Shown piece after piece: positions 45,474-54,903 of a stretch of DNA of 64,000 bases. Source of the stretch: Bacteroidia bacterium (lineage in GTDB: Bacteria > Bacteroidota > Bacteroidia > Bacteroidales > CAJPTX01). The first letter of the stretch is position 1. Each line of letters begins with the position of its first letter. A program made the translations under genes and the position numbers. The stretch covers positions 1-64,000 of the forward strand of contig CAJPTC010000002.1 in the NCBI GenBank assembly GCA_905373475.1, given 5' to 3'. A model generated the notes under the pieces. The model made no database searches. It was not told where the DNA came from and saw nothing but the letters and a program-made list of their open reading frames with translations.

Positions 45474-46712
45474 ATGGCGCAAAATTGGGTTTCTCTAGGT
45501 GTTATCGCCGATGCGATTGATGTGCCTAGCTCAAAGAGCGTCGCTCTTCGCTATCTTCTTATCGCCTCAGTTGCACAAGGCAAATCCGTTATACACAATC
45601 TGACCTACTGCGACGATGTCGAGGCTCTACTTTCCAATTTTGAGCCGTTAGGAATTGGCTATACACGTAGTGGTCGCACGCTTACCATAAGTGGCGGAAA
45701 GTGGCGACAAGTAGAAAAGCTCGGCTGTGGCGAGTCGGGCTTCTTAGCACGTACGCTTCCTTTTCTCTGCGCGGCACAAGGCATAGAATGCGAGGTGGTA
45801 GGACGCGGAACTCTATTACGTCGCGATTTACAAGACCTTGTTTCCGTATTTCAAGCGGCAGGCGGCAAATTGAGTGGTGTAAGGCTGCCCTTACACGTAG
45901 CTCCCTTCCTGATGAACGAGCACATAGAGATTAGCCGACAGACTTCCTCTCAGTCGCTTTCGGGGCTACTTATGGCACTGCCTCTTACAAATCGTCATAC
46001 TTGCCTATATTTTAACAATCTACCAAGCAAAGGCTATATTACGCTAACTCTCGATGCGATTCGAAAATTTGGGGCGTTTTACAAAGAAACAGGCAGTATT
46101 GGTGATGCTCTTGCGTTTTCGCCCTGCGTGTATTTAGGGCATAACGTATCGGTGCCAGGCGATTGGAGCGCTGCCGCACAGCTTATTGCCGCACTTCAAG
46201 TGGGCGATTCTGTTCTGCTACATGGGCTGGAACACGATAGTATGCAGCCCGATCGGGCAATTGTCTCTCTTTCCGAAAATATAGGTTTCACATATCACTG
46301 GGGAACTACAGACGTACGTGTCTCGCTGCTACGTCGCCCATCTCATTTTTCATTCGATGCGACGGATTGCCCAGATCTCTTCCCCTCATTAGCAGCGATG
46401 GCAGTGCAGTGCGAAGGGGAGACTCGTATCAGAGGTGTTGAACGATTACGAAACAAAGAATCGGATCGAGCAGCAGCTTTGGTTGCAATGCTAGACCAGT
46501 ACGGAATTGCGAGTAGAATTGATGGTGATGCACTCTATGTAAGAGGAGGGAAGCCTCAACCCAAAGGAGTTATACCGTGCGCACATGATCATCGAATTGC
46601 GATGGCAGCTGGCGCTATTGCTTTACGATGCAACGAGCCTGTATATCTCGACGATATGGCGTGTGTTCGGAAGTCTTTCCCTAATTTTTTTGAGGTTCTA
46701 ATCTCAAGATAG
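45474..46712 (+). CDS. aroA: 5-enolpyruvylshikimate-3-phosphate synthase
   Basis: 412 residues, close to the short form common in Bacteroidetes. Substrate residues K21, S22 and R26 lie in VPSSKSVALRYLL; the GESGFLARTLPFL region stands where the usual N-A-G-T motif lies but with a changed sequence; SSQSLSGLLMALPL, NKESDRAAAL and the C-terminal DHRIAMA are present. Adds enolpyruvate to shikimate-3-phosphate. It follows aroE after 86 bp and ends before a bidirectional terminator. The altered PEP-site loop (E-S-G-F rather than N-A-G-T) is worth noting for inhibitor sensitivity class, though lineage-typical variation is likely. No aroC or aroK is present here. Confidence 0.93.
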   Translation: MAQNWVSLGVIADAIDVPSSKSVALRYLLIASVAQGKSVIHNLTYCDDVEALLSNFEPLGIGYTRSGRTLTISGGKWRQVEKLGCGESGFLARTLPFLCAAQGIECEVVGRGTLLRRDLQDLVSVFQAAGGKLSGVRLPLHVAPFLMNEHIEISRQTSSQSLSGLLMALPLTNRHTCLYFNNLPSKGYITLTLDAIRKFGAFYKETGSIGDALAFSPCVYLGHNVSVPGDWSAAAQLIAALQVGDSVLLHGLEHDSMQPDRAIVSLSENIGFTYHWGTTDVRVSLLRRPSHFSFDATDCPDLFPSLAAMAVQCEGETRIRGVERLRNKESDRAAALVAMLDQYGIASRIDGDALYVRGGKPQPKGVIPCAHDHRIAMAAGAIALRCNEPVYLDDMACVRKSFPNFFEVLISR

Positions 46713-46768
46713 AGCACTCTGCCCTAATAAAAGGGCTAAGAGTTTACACAAAAGGCTAAACAAAATAA

Positions 46769-46796
46769 AAGGCGCTCTCCGTATAGAGAGCGCCTT
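46769..46796. terminator. Bidirectional terminator between aroA and the OmpA gene
   Basis: AAGGCGCTCT/AGAGCGCCTT, a perfect 10-bp stem (46769-46778 and 46787-46796), flanked by A-rich sequence on the left and TATTTTTA on the right, so it works for both convergent genes (aroA and the one ending at 46827). Confidence 0.88.
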
Positions 46797-46826
46797 TATT
46801 TTTAGTAATAGTTCAGAGCGCAACGA

Positions 46827-49007
46827 CTATATTTCCATAATCGTGAAATCTACACGACGGTTGCGAGCTCGTCCCTCCTTCGTCTTGTTAGACGCTTTGG
46901 GCTTGTCTGGTCCGAAGCCACGCGCTTGGAAACGATCCTTATTGATGCCTTGTTCAATGATGTAGAGAGCTACCGAACGGGCACGTTCCTTAGAAAGTCT
47001 CTTGTTCGTTGCCGCGCTTCCTACATTATCGGTATGTCCACCAATTTCCACCTTTACATTCGGGTACTCTTGGAAGAACTCTACAAGAGCATTCAAGGAG
47101 CGGTAGGACTCTTCCTTCAACGTGCTCTTACCCGTCTCGAAGAAGATATTTTCAATATCTACCGACTGCCCTACCTCAAGCGGAGTTACGTAGAAGTCGC
47201 GAGTTACCACATCACGCGGTCTCGCCTTGGTAAGGTCAACTACTTCTAGCTTGTTGTAGTAATTATGCACGCTAGGCACTAAGTCGTAGTCTGTACCAGG
47301 CACGAGCTTGAGTGTATAGGTCGCATCCTTGGGGTTATATACAAAGCCATCCGAAAGAACTTTGTTAACCTTCATTTTCGCCTCTATGCTTGGGTCAAGC
47401 GGTTTCCCTGTCTTGGTATCAATCAAACGACCTTTGAGCGTCACCAGATTGTCTAACTTCGGCTTCGCAGGTACGTTCTGCGTAAGGGATGCAAACTCGT
47501 TAAACTTGGTCAAATCTACTTCGGTCGGAATCGCATCAAATTCGTTGGCTTTAACTGCAAAAGTATATTTGCGTCCGAAAGGCAGATCTACCGTGTAGGT
47601 CGATTTTGCCGCATCAAACTTCACATCGTTGCTCGGATTGCCATCAATCAAGAGTTGTGGCTTATTCTTCATAGGTATCGGCGTCTGCGAGAGGCTGTTC
47701 ACCAACGCCCCCGAAATCCGTACGTACGGCAAAGACTTAAGCGTAAGTCTCACTTCATGCTCCGAATAGAGCCTCGAGCCCGACACATCAACTACTGCTG
47801 TGTCTGACGTATAGTTAGGCAGATGTGCCGTAAAGACATATTTCTGATTCAACGGAAGGAGAGCAAAGAAGGTCGCGTCTGTCATAACAATCGAATCACT
47901 CGGCGCACCGTTGATACGCACTTCTATCTCCTTGTCCTTAGGCATCAAATCGCCCGTACGGGCATTTACCAAATACCCCTTAACCTGAATCCACGGACGC
48001 TCTTCTACAAGCATTACACGGAATATGTCCGACTTCCCGAAAGACTCACGCAACGAAGCGAAATAAGCAAATGTACCACTGGGCTGAGGCGAGAAGTACG
48101 AATCCCACAACGAGGAGTTCACAGTATCAGAGATTTTGTGAAGATCTTTCCACTCGATCATAGCCTCTTTTACGAATTTCACCGAGTCCTTCGGAGACAT
48201 CCTCAACGAATCCTTGCGCACCTTTACAGGGGCAACAGAGTAAAGTGCCCCTGCATCGCGATCGGTCTTGTTTCGTTTGGCACTAAAATAGAGACGACCG
48301 TCGTACGGAGCAAAGTAGGGCGACTCGGCGTGATAGAAGTCTTTGAACGGACCTTTTAAGCGTTTTGGAGCAGAATACTCACCAGGCTTTATCTGGTAGG
48401 ATACATACATTTTCATACGCTTTCCTGCCCAACGCGAAGCAAAAGACATGAAGATGTATTTCGCATCTGGGGTAATCATCGCTGTAGTGAAATCTCCCTC
48501 ATCCTTCCAGCTATACCAAGGCATCTTGATGCGAACAGGTTTCCCCCATTCACCACCTTCGCCCTTCTTTATGAAAGAGAAGCCTCGGCGTAGCCAGTTT
48601 TCGCCCTTCTTATCGAAAATTCCTCCGATTAGAAAGGTCTTCCCATCTGCCAACACTCCATATAGAGCATTGTAACGAGCTATGTTGACCGAGTTCGGAA
48701 GGCGTACAGGGTCAGACCAACCGCCATCACTTTTCTTGGTCGTCATCCAAATATCTTGGCTATCTAACCCAAAATGGTTTTCCTTGTGGTTCATACGGCT
48801 GAAGAACAGCGTATCGCCTGTAATAGATGCTACAGGGTTTACCTCTGCGCATTCCGAATTTACCACAGCCCCCAGATTCTTAGGAGGGAAAGATTGTGCC
48901 CACAGCGCCGAACTCGTAAAGAAAAAGAGTGCGAGTAGTAATAAGCTAGTGCTTACCCACTGATAAGAACGATTTGCCATCGTATAAAAGACTTTAATGG
49001 TATTCAT
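46827..49007 (-). CDS. OmpA-family protein with PD40 beta-propeller
   Basis: 726 residues. Signal peptide (core STSLLLLALFFFTSSALWA, then QSF); Met10 at 48980 is an alternative start. A WD40/PD40-like beta-propeller (about residues 45-340) has repeats such as TGDTLFFSRMN, TPDAKYIFMSF and DGRLYFSAKRN. Then come three carboxypeptidase-regulatory-like beta modules (about 345-600) and a C-terminal OmpA domain with VEIGGHTDNVGSAATNKRLS and RARNRRVDF, the peptidoglycan-binding signature. It should sit in the periplasm or outer membrane and hold the complex to peptidoglycan. It is the last gene of a three-gene operon, 14 bp after the DUF5723 gene. Domain layout resembles PorE-type and SprF-partner OmpA proteins of T9SS loci; that link is inference. 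Confidence 0.85.
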   Translation of the reverse strand: MNTIKVFYTMANRSYQWVSTSLLLLALFFFTSSALWAQSFPPKNLGAVVNSECAEVNPVASITGDTLFFSRMNHKENHFGLDSQDIWMTTKKSDGGWSDPVRLPNSVNIARYNALYGVLADGKTFLIGGIFDKKGENWLRRGFSFIKKGEGGEWGKPVRIKMPWYSWKDEGDFTTAMITPDAKYIFMSFASRWAGKRMKMYVSYQIKPGEYSAPKRLKGPFKDFYHAESPYFAPYDGRLYFSAKRNKTDRDAGALYSVAPVKVRKDSLRMSPKDSVKFVKEAMIEWKDLHKISDTVNSSLWDSYFSPQPSGTFAYFASLRESFGKSDIFRVMLVEERPWIQVKGYLVNARTGDLMPKDKEIEVRINGAPSDSIVMTDATFFALLPLNQKYVFTAHLPNYTSDTAVVDVSGSRLYSEHEVRLTLKSLPYVRISGALVNSLSQTPIPMKNKPQLLIDGNPSNDVKFDAAKSTYTVDLPFGRKYTFAVKANEFDAIPTEVDLTKFNEFASLTQNVPAKPKLDNLVTLKGRLIDTKTGKPLDPSIEAKMKVNKVLSDGFVYNPKDATYTLKLVPGTDYDLVPSVHNYYNKLEVVDLTKARPRDVVTRDFYVTPLEVGQSVDIENIFFETGKSTLKEESYRSLNALVEFFQEYPNVKVEIGGHTDNVGSAATNKRLSKERARSVALYIIEQGINKDRFQARGFGPDKPKASNKTKEGRARNRRVDFTIMEI

Positions 49008-49021
49008 TGTGTCACGCCTCC

Positions 49022-50410
49022 CTACTTTTGAGTCAATTGATTATTGGGATAGAGCGGTCCGATGACGATGTTAAAGCCGACACGGATGTTGGTAGCTTGC
49101 AGATCAAGAGGTCTGATGAGCCCATAGAGATTATCTGCAATGAGATAGAATTGGCAAATGCCTGGGCTGAAAACTAGCCCCGTCCCGAAGTTAAGAAACG
49201 AGCGCTGATTGTAGCTAACAGCAAATTGTCCCGAGAAAAGGGCGCTATAGCCCTGCTGTATAGAAGCCGTAACTGACGGATAGAACTGCCCCTGATGCAC
49301 AATACCCGCGAGCGATAGCCCTGCTTCTGTTTGACGTGCAAAACGGTACTGCCCCATGAGATAGAACTTAGGCGAGAGCCAAGTATTGTAGGGGTCACCC
49401 TTCGTATTGTTATCTAGTTTGGCATTGATCTGGTCTTTAAGACTCTCAAGGAAAACCCAGTCAATCGAGTTACGATTTAGAATGTTTGAAAAACCAGGCG
49501 CTCCCACAAATTCGGACTCCTTACCTTCTAGCCGAGCACGCCCTGGCTGGTCACCCCAATGTATCATACCGAGATCGGTAAAAGCGAATGTGAGTTTCAA
49601 TTCTCTCAATTTCGGCAACGTATAAGAAACTGCTCCTGAAAGGGCAAAGCCAGGATTGGAGAAGTTGAGATAAGTTCCAGGACGCGCATAATCAGGCACT
49701 TTGGGCAGGTTATTCGAACCATACGCAAGCCCTGCTGTACGAATCTCGGCATCGGTTTTCAAAATATGCGCGTAGCGCCTATCAGGATCGTCAAGAACAG
49801 TAGCACTCAGGTTCTTTACATCGAGATCTGCATTGGCATTCCCTGCCAAAAGGCTAATGCGTCCGCCTATTACCCAGTCCCGATCTACGGGATGCGATGC
49901 TCCGATCGAGAGCTCTGTATAATTCGTCACGTTAAGACGCATTTCGTTGAGATCGAGTTTCTTGCCGAGCATCCACTTGTTGCCCTCCATGGCGAACTTT
50001 AGCAAGTCGGTCGGATAGAGAAACGATTGCGTTGTCTGGTTGCGCATACCAAACCAGAAGAACCAACGCTGCCACGCCATGCGGAAGTGCAAGAGGTCGG
50101 TAGAAAATTCGAAATACTCCTGTGCAAGGGTATGTTTTCCACTTTCCGAGACTACAAGCGAGGGATACCACGTACGTTTTGAATCCCCTTTAGAGACATC
50201 GCGAAGGCTAAACGCATTGTTAATAACCCCAGCTTCTAAGGATGAAATAACGGGCAATCCAATACTAAATCTGTGCATGGGGCGCACAGCTGCATTTGCC
50301 CACGAGGACTGAAAAGCCAAATCATTGTAGGGCAAGAGCATCTGAGTCTGTGCCTGACTCGAAAGCCAGCTCGCAAGAACAAAAAAAGTAGCCAATAAAA
50401 GCTTTTTCAT
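49022..50410 (-). CDS. DUF5723-type outer-membrane barrel protein
   Basis: 462 residues. Signal peptide MKKLLLATFFVLASWLSSQA, then QTQ. The mature part is rich in amphipathic beta strands and family-typical phrases: NDLAFQSSWANAAVRPMHRF near the start, LKLTFAFTDLGMIHW mid-protein and SFLNFGTGLVFSPGICQFY near the end. This is consistent with an outer-membrane beta barrel of the DUF5723 or PorP/SprF-like class. It lies 15 bp after the lipoprotein gene and 14 bp before the OmpA gene, a tight operon. Possible role: outer-membrane partner of the lipoprotein and OmpA protein. Export or anchoring function is inference. Confidence 0.75.
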   Translation of the reverse strand: MKKLLLATFFVLASWLSSQAQTQMLLPYNDLAFQSSWANAAVRPMHRFSIGLPVISSLEAGVINNAFSLRDVSKGDSKRTWYPSLVVSESGKHTLAQEYFEFSTDLLHFRMAWQRWFFWFGMRNQTTQSFLYPTDLLKFAMEGNKWMLGKKLDLNEMRLNVTNYTELSIGASHPVDRDWVIGGRISLLAGNANADLDVKNLSATVLDDPDRRYAHILKTDAEIRTAGLAYGSNNLPKVPDYARPGTYLNFSNPGFALSGAVSYTLPKLRELKLTFAFTDLGMIHWGDQPGRARLEGKESEFVGAPGFSNILNRNSIDWVFLESLKDQINAKLDNNTKGDPYNTWLSPKFYLMGQYRFARQTEAGLSLAGIVHQGQFYPSVTASIQQGYSALFSGQFAVSYNQRSFLNFGTGLVFSPGICQFYLIADNLYGLIRPLDLQATNIRVGFNIVIGPLYPNNQLTQK

Positions 50411-50425
50411 TTCAAGATTTCCTCC

Positions 50426-52180
50426 CTACTTGTTTTTTTTCATCGAATCGATAAAATCGAGCGGATGCGCGATATAGCCCTTCACCTCAAGCGCTAATTG
50501 CAATACCAATTCGTCGTCCTTAAGAATCCGAACATTTTTGTTCTGATCGGCGTTGGGAGTCGTAAAGATATAAGAGATTTGCAGCGAAGACGCATTCTTT
50601 GAAAGTCTCTCATAATCGCCTCGTGAAAGATTGCAGTGATGCTCGGTAAAGGCGGGTTTCGATACTCGCCCATTATCGCCCACTTCTCCGCAAGGGATAA
50701 AGATCGACCTCCCTTCGAGCGTCTTCTCGTTGTTAAGACCTAGTTTAAGCACGCTATTCCCACTCTTATCAACGAAGTTCAACTCAGCATAGCCTTCAAG
50801 AGGCAAATTATTGAGGAAGCCGATATGTAAAACAATTGCATCTTTTACCTCGTCGGGATTCCCTGGATTTTGCAAATAGTCGAGGTATTTAGCAGGGAAT
50901 GCCTCTGCCGTTACGGCGAGCTTTTGGTTCATCACAGCTTTTGTAATTGTGCCAAAGAAGGGCATACGAACCTCAATTTCGAGGTTTACAACACCGTCAA
51001 GCGGGAGCTCCTTATCCTCGGTAGAGGGACCTGCTGTAACCGAGGAGATATAGACATCGGAGACTTCAATCGAATACAAGCCGTTGCTAAACACATCGCT
51101 TATATTGGAATTCTCTTTGTTGAGCTCAAGAGTTTTCTCTGCTGCGCCAGCTAAAGAATTAGCTAGTGGTGTAGTGGGGTCTGTGGTTATTTGTAGAGCT
51201 TTGTTTTTCTCTTCTTCAGGAAGCGTAGTAAGATCCTTGTTCTTAACCTCTAGACCGTTTTTGAGAGGAGAACCTTCCAGATCGTCTCGTTCATTACCAG
51301 GTTTTGCCATAATTTTCCCCACATAGAGCGCAACGGGCAAACTCGCTGCCTTCTTTGCGGTAAAACGTATGCTAGCATCGGGAAGCGAAAATTTCGCACT
51401 AGAAGCCGTAGAGAAAACGTCAAGGTTGTAGTTGATATTCGTTTTTTCGGTAGGCGCGGGCGTTGCTGCTGGAACATGACCAATCGCCTTGCGCAAGAAA
51501 AGATTGCGGAAGGTAATCTGAGCATGCAAACGGATTTTCGAGTCGGTATTGCCCGTAAGTCTTAGACTGGTAAACTCATACGTAAGCACATTATAGTTCG
51601 CGCCGTCCTTCATTCTAAGGTAGGCTTCTGCATCATCAATCTGTTGCTTGAGATCAATGAAGCCGTGCTCGTTTATCTTTACACTAAATCCCTTTGAGAA
51701 ACCACCGATTTTGATGTTCCCTTCAAGAAAAGTCGAGCTTTGCCCTGGTACAGTATGTTCATACCAAACGGTAACACCAAACCTTTCAGATTTGCTATCA
51801 AAATACGCCTCACTCACTTCGCGGTTTGCGAGCAGCTCCCAACGCGTTTTGAACTTTGCATGATCCTGCGACGTCGTAATTTCAAGATCTTCAGAGGTCT
51901 CTCCAGGTATCGTCGTTACGCGCGGATTCATCCCTGTAATAGCCAACTCCCTCTTTTCCTTATAAACGGCTACACAAGTCCCGTCTGCTTCGTACTCAAA
52001 GGCGGTACTCTCGCCAACGCGAGACAATAGTTTTTCTACCGTGAGCTTGTCACGCACTGCTGGCACCACATACTCGGGACGTAATGGATCTGGCTCCATA
52101 TCCATCACTTCCTTATAGCAAGCACTACCTCCGACAAGGAAGCCAGCCGCTATAATGCCAAAAAGAAGCCTTTTAATCAT
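50426..52180 (-). CDS. Large outer-membrane-type lipoprotein, function unknown
   Basis: 584 residues. Lipoprotein signal: basic MIKR, hydrophobic core and lipobox GSAC with Cys21. The mature protein is mostly beta-type, with several domains of about 130-150 residues containing strands like NLEIEVRMPFFG and LHIGFLNNLPLEG. The C-terminus ends in a charged KKNK. I recognise no catalytic motif. It is the first gene of the operon with DUF5723 and OmpA proteins, so a surface or periplasmic component of the same complex is likely. Confidence 0.75.
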   Translation of the reverse strand: MIKRLLFGIIAAGFLVGGSACYKEVMDMEPDPLRPEYVVPAVRDKLTVEKLLSRVGESTAFEYEADGTCVAVYKEKRELAITGMNPRVTTIPGETSEDLEITTSQDHAKFKTRWELLANREVSEAYFDSKSERFGVTVWYEHTVPGQSSTFLEGNIKIGGFSKGFSVKINEHGFIDLKQQIDDAEAYLRMKDGANYNVLTYEFTSLRLTGNTDSKIRLHAQITFRNLFLRKAIGHVPAATPAPTEKTNINYNLDVFSTASSAKFSLPDASIRFTAKKAASLPVALYVGKIMAKPGNERDDLEGSPLKNGLEVKNKDLTTLPEEEKNKALQITTDPTTPLANSLAGAAEKTLELNKENSNISDVFSNGLYSIEVSDVYISSVTAGPSTEDKELPLDGVVNLEIEVRMPFFGTITKAVMNQKLAVTAEAFPAKYLDYLQNPGNPDEVKDAIVLHIGFLNNLPLEGYAELNFVDKSGNSVLKLGLNNEKTLEGRSIFIPCGEVGDNGRVSKPAFTEHHCNLSRGDYERLSKNASSLQISYIFTTPNADQNKNVRILKDDELVLQLALEVKGYIAHPLDFIDSMKKNK

Positions 52181-52530
52181 GTTCTACTTGTTTGTTAACC
52201 AATAACATTTATGAAATTGACAAATGCCTACTTGCTCATTTCCTGCAACAACACCACCCACACAATCTAAAGCGCCTGCGTGGGTCGTTTTAAGAATCAA
52301 TACAAAGTAAACGTTTATGCCTTTTGTACGCAAAAACAACGGGCTTGTTCCAAAGCGCATCCCCAAAAGAAGTCCGACATGGTATAGTGTCCATTTTAGG
52401 TGATAAATTGCAACTCTATGTTGTTCAATACTTCTTTTGAGACGGTTTATAATACAATTGCAGAAGTATTGTGTATGGTGTAGCTTTGAGGCAGCCCGCT
52501 CTTATACTCAAAAGAGCGCAAATGACGCAT
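52181..52530. other. Leader region of the lipoprotein operon
   Basis: 350 bp with no recognised gene. AT-rich; it must contain the promoter for the minus-strand operon, but no exact TAnnTTTG was found (a near miss, TTTACTTTG, is at about 52305-52313 on the minus strand). Confidence 0.35.
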
Positions 52531-52565
52531 AAAAAAACGCGCCAGCACTATCATGTACCAGCGCG
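52531..52565 (-). terminator. Terminator of the PpiD-like gene
   Basis: An 11-bp stem with G-T pairs (52538-52548 and 52555-52565, outer CGCGC/GCGCG) is followed on the minus strand by seven T (52531-52537). It lies 44 bp past the stop at 52609. Confidence 0.85.
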
Positions 52566-52608
52566 CAATAGCGTAAAGACTACTAGTTGCTAGACCTCAA
52601 GTGAAGGT

Positions 52609-54768
52609 CTAGAAGAATTTTCCGCGTCTGTCTTCAACCTTCGACATTTGTTCAAGTGCCGAATAAGCTTCGTAGGAAGCACGGCGGCTAAATTCATCGC
52701 GCGACTGTTTAATGTCGGAGGGACGTGCATTAGTGTTCGCCGTAACTTCTTCAGCTTGTACCATATATACGCCCTGATTACCACGGATTGGCCCTACTAA
52801 TTGCCCCTTCGTAAGCTGTGATGCAACACCTACCAAAGCAGGCTCGTAACCATCCGAGCCAAAGGAATAGCTGTCGTAGTTCACCGCATTAGCATGTTTT
52901 ACACCTTCGCCTACCTTAGATGCCACAGCATCCATGCTAGAAGCCCCAGCTGACGCGTCTTTCAATTTTGCTTCAATTGCAGCAGCCTTCTTGTCGCGCA
53001 GTACTGCGTCAATAAGTTCCTTCTGAACAGCAGTCCAATCGGCATAAACACCGTCACTCGCCTTTATATCTTTCAGAAGCGCTACAACAAACGTATCTCC
53101 CAATTCAAAAACAGAGGAAACATCACCAGGTTTTGCCCCAAACGCCCAACGTACCACTTCGCGAGAGTTTTCTAGTCCGCGAATATCGGTTTGACTCTGT
53201 TCAAGGTCGTCACCTGCTTGCACCATAAGCGTACGTTCGTTCGCCAAAGAGTCAAAATCCTTAATCATTTTGTCGGCATACGCTTTTTCTTTTGCACTAG
53301 AGAGGCTTGCAAACCAACCTGGGCGCTCGGTGTGTACAAGGCTTGCAAAAGAACTCGCTTCGTTGAACACCTGTTGGTAGGTATGCTTACCTGGTACAAT
53401 ATTGTGTACCAAAATTGCCAAATCTACTCGAGGAGTGCCCCCTTTTTGTCCGAGTACCTCAATGATATGCACTCCGAAGTTGGAAGCTATCACCTGTATT
53501 TCACCTTTTTTGCCCTCAAAGCAAGCGTCGTTAAATGGTTTTACCATCCGACCTTGAGCAAACCAGTCGAGGTCGCCACCTTTGCTCTTTGAGCCTGGAT
53601 CATCGGAATATTGTTCCGCCAGTGCCTTGAAATCTGCCCCTTTACGAATAAGCTCCGCAACGCTATCTGCCATTTGTTGAGCACGCTCGCCTGGATACTT
53701 ATCGGCGGAGAAGAGGATGTGCCGTGCATTGGCAGAGTCGGGCAATGAACGATGACGAATAAGGCGCGCCATCTTAAATGCTTCATTGTCGTAAACGATG
53801 GGCGAAACCTCGCCATCTTGTGCCGAAAATGCCCATTCGGCGATTTCCGTGGGTAAATCTTCTTTCGCATACCAACGCCCTGCGTAGGGTTCGTCGCCCA
53901 GCTGCGTTACGTACACCGTGGGGTTTTCTGTCGTAGCGAATTCTACGGCATCTTTCTGCATTGCCTGCATTGCCACATCACGATCTTCGTCTTGTGGTCT
54001 TACTGTAAAGGTGACGTATGCTATATCGCGACGCTCATCACGGCGATAGGATTCCTTATGACGCTCATAGTATGCCTTAGCCTCTGTATCGGTCACCGAG
54101 AAAAGAGAATCGGGTTCTGAAGCGTAGCGCGTAACGATGTATGCAACATCTGCCTGATTCTGCTGTAACTTCTGCAACTGTTCTGCCTGATTGGTGGTAA
54201 CCCAGAGCCCCTTGGAGACAAGGTTCGTGTATTTCTGCATCAACTGCTCATCTGCAATACCTCGTTCCAGCTCGTACCAGTATTCCCGCTGCTCGGGAGT
54301 AACATTATCGAGGTTCTGCAAGAAATTGAGCATACGTTCGCGATCAAACTCTTGCGTTTCAGGGTTCGTGAACACTTGCTTTACGACGGGCATGGGGTCA
54401 TTGCCAAGTACGAGATTGGAAAGTTCGTCGTCGGTTACGGCGAGTCCTAATCGTTCGCATTCTCTGCCTAAGACCTCTTTCTGTAGGAAGGTACGCCATA
54501 CCATTTCCCTAATTTGCGATTGCATCTGCTCGGTTTGTCCTTGTCCCGAAAGCGCTTGTCGCATCTTCAACTGACGATCTACGGCAGCTTGATACTCGGT
54601 ATAGTCGTAAGCCACGCCATCTACGCGCCCGACTTCCATTTCTCCCCGATTGAAGATAGACTGCCCCGAACCCAAAAGGTCGCCCAATACGAAAGCTAGA
54701 AGTGCCAAGCCCAAGATCACAGTCACAAATACCCCTGCCTTATTGCGCAGGGTTTCCAACGTTCCCAT
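52609..54768 (-). CDS. PpiD-like periplasmic peptidyl-prolyl isomerase / chaperone
   Basis: 719 residues. One N-terminal membrane anchor (GVFVTVILGLALLAFVLG, residues 12-29), then a SurA_N-like chaperone region rich in helices, a PpiC parvulin domain starting near residue 336 (NARHILFSADKYPG ... YSDDPGSKSKGGDLDWFAQG ... VHIIEVLGQKGG) and a second, degenerate parvulin-like region further on. It should sit in the inner membrane with a large periplasmic part and assist folding of exported proteins, a natural service gene for the many secreted proteins here. It is called ppiD-like rather than surA because of the anchor. Confidence 0.88.
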   Translation of the reverse strand: MGTLETLRNKAGVFVTVILGLALLAFVLGDLLGSGQSIFNRGEMEVGRVDGVAYDYTEYQAAVDRQLKMRQALSGQGQTEQMQSQIREMVWRTFLQKEVLGRECERLGLAVTDDELSNLVLGNDPMPVVKQVFTNPETQEFDRERMLNFLQNLDNVTPEQREYWYELERGIADEQLMQKYTNLVSKGLWVTTNQAEQLQKLQQNQADVAYIVTRYASEPDSLFSVTDTEAKAYYERHKESYRRDERRDIAYVTFTVRPQDEDRDVAMQAMQKDAVEFATTENPTVYVTQLGDEPYAGRWYAKEDLPTEIAEWAFSAQDGEVSPIVYDNEAFKMARLIRHRSLPDSANARHILFSADKYPGERAQQMADSVAELIRKGADFKALAEQYSDDPGSKSKGGDLDWFAQGRMVKPFNDACFEGKKGEIQVIASNFGVHIIEVLGQKGGTPRVDLAILVHNIVPGKHTYQQVFNEASSFASLVHTERPGWFASLSSAKEKAYADKMIKDFDSLANERTLMVQAGDDLEQSQTDIRGLENSREVVRWAFGAKPGDVSSVFELGDTFVVALLKDIKASDGVYADWTAVQKELIDAVLRDKKAAAIEAKLKDASAGASSMDAVASKVGEGVKHANAVNYDSYSFGSDGYEPALVGVASQLTKGQLVGPIRGNQGVYMVQAEEVTANTNARPSDIKQSRDEFSRRASYEAYSALEQMSKVEDRRGKFF

Positions 54769-54817
54769 CTTTTCTAAACAGTTTTGACCACGCTATTATA
54801 TTCCCATTATAGGCGTA

Positions 54818-54825
54818 CAAATATA
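54818..54825 (-). promoter_or_regulatory. Candidate -7 box of the PpiD-like gene
   Basis: The minus strand reads TATATTTG, a match to TAnnTTTG, 49 bp before the ATG at 54768. No normally spaced TTTG upstream. Confidence 0.45.
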
Positions 54826-54873
54826 CGCTTTTTAGCAAAGGCGCTATGTACTCGGTGTAAAGATGCCACACGC

Positions 54874-54898
54874 AGATCTTTATCTACAATAAAGATCT
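54874..54898 (-). terminator. Perfect hairpin after pbpC
   Basis: AGATCTTTAT-CTACA-ATAAAGATCT, a perfect 10-bp stem, 5 bp past the pbpC stop. It has no T-tract, so it may be a weak terminator between pbpC and the PpiD-like gene. Confidence 0.45.
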
Positions 54899-54903
54899 TT
54901 GCA

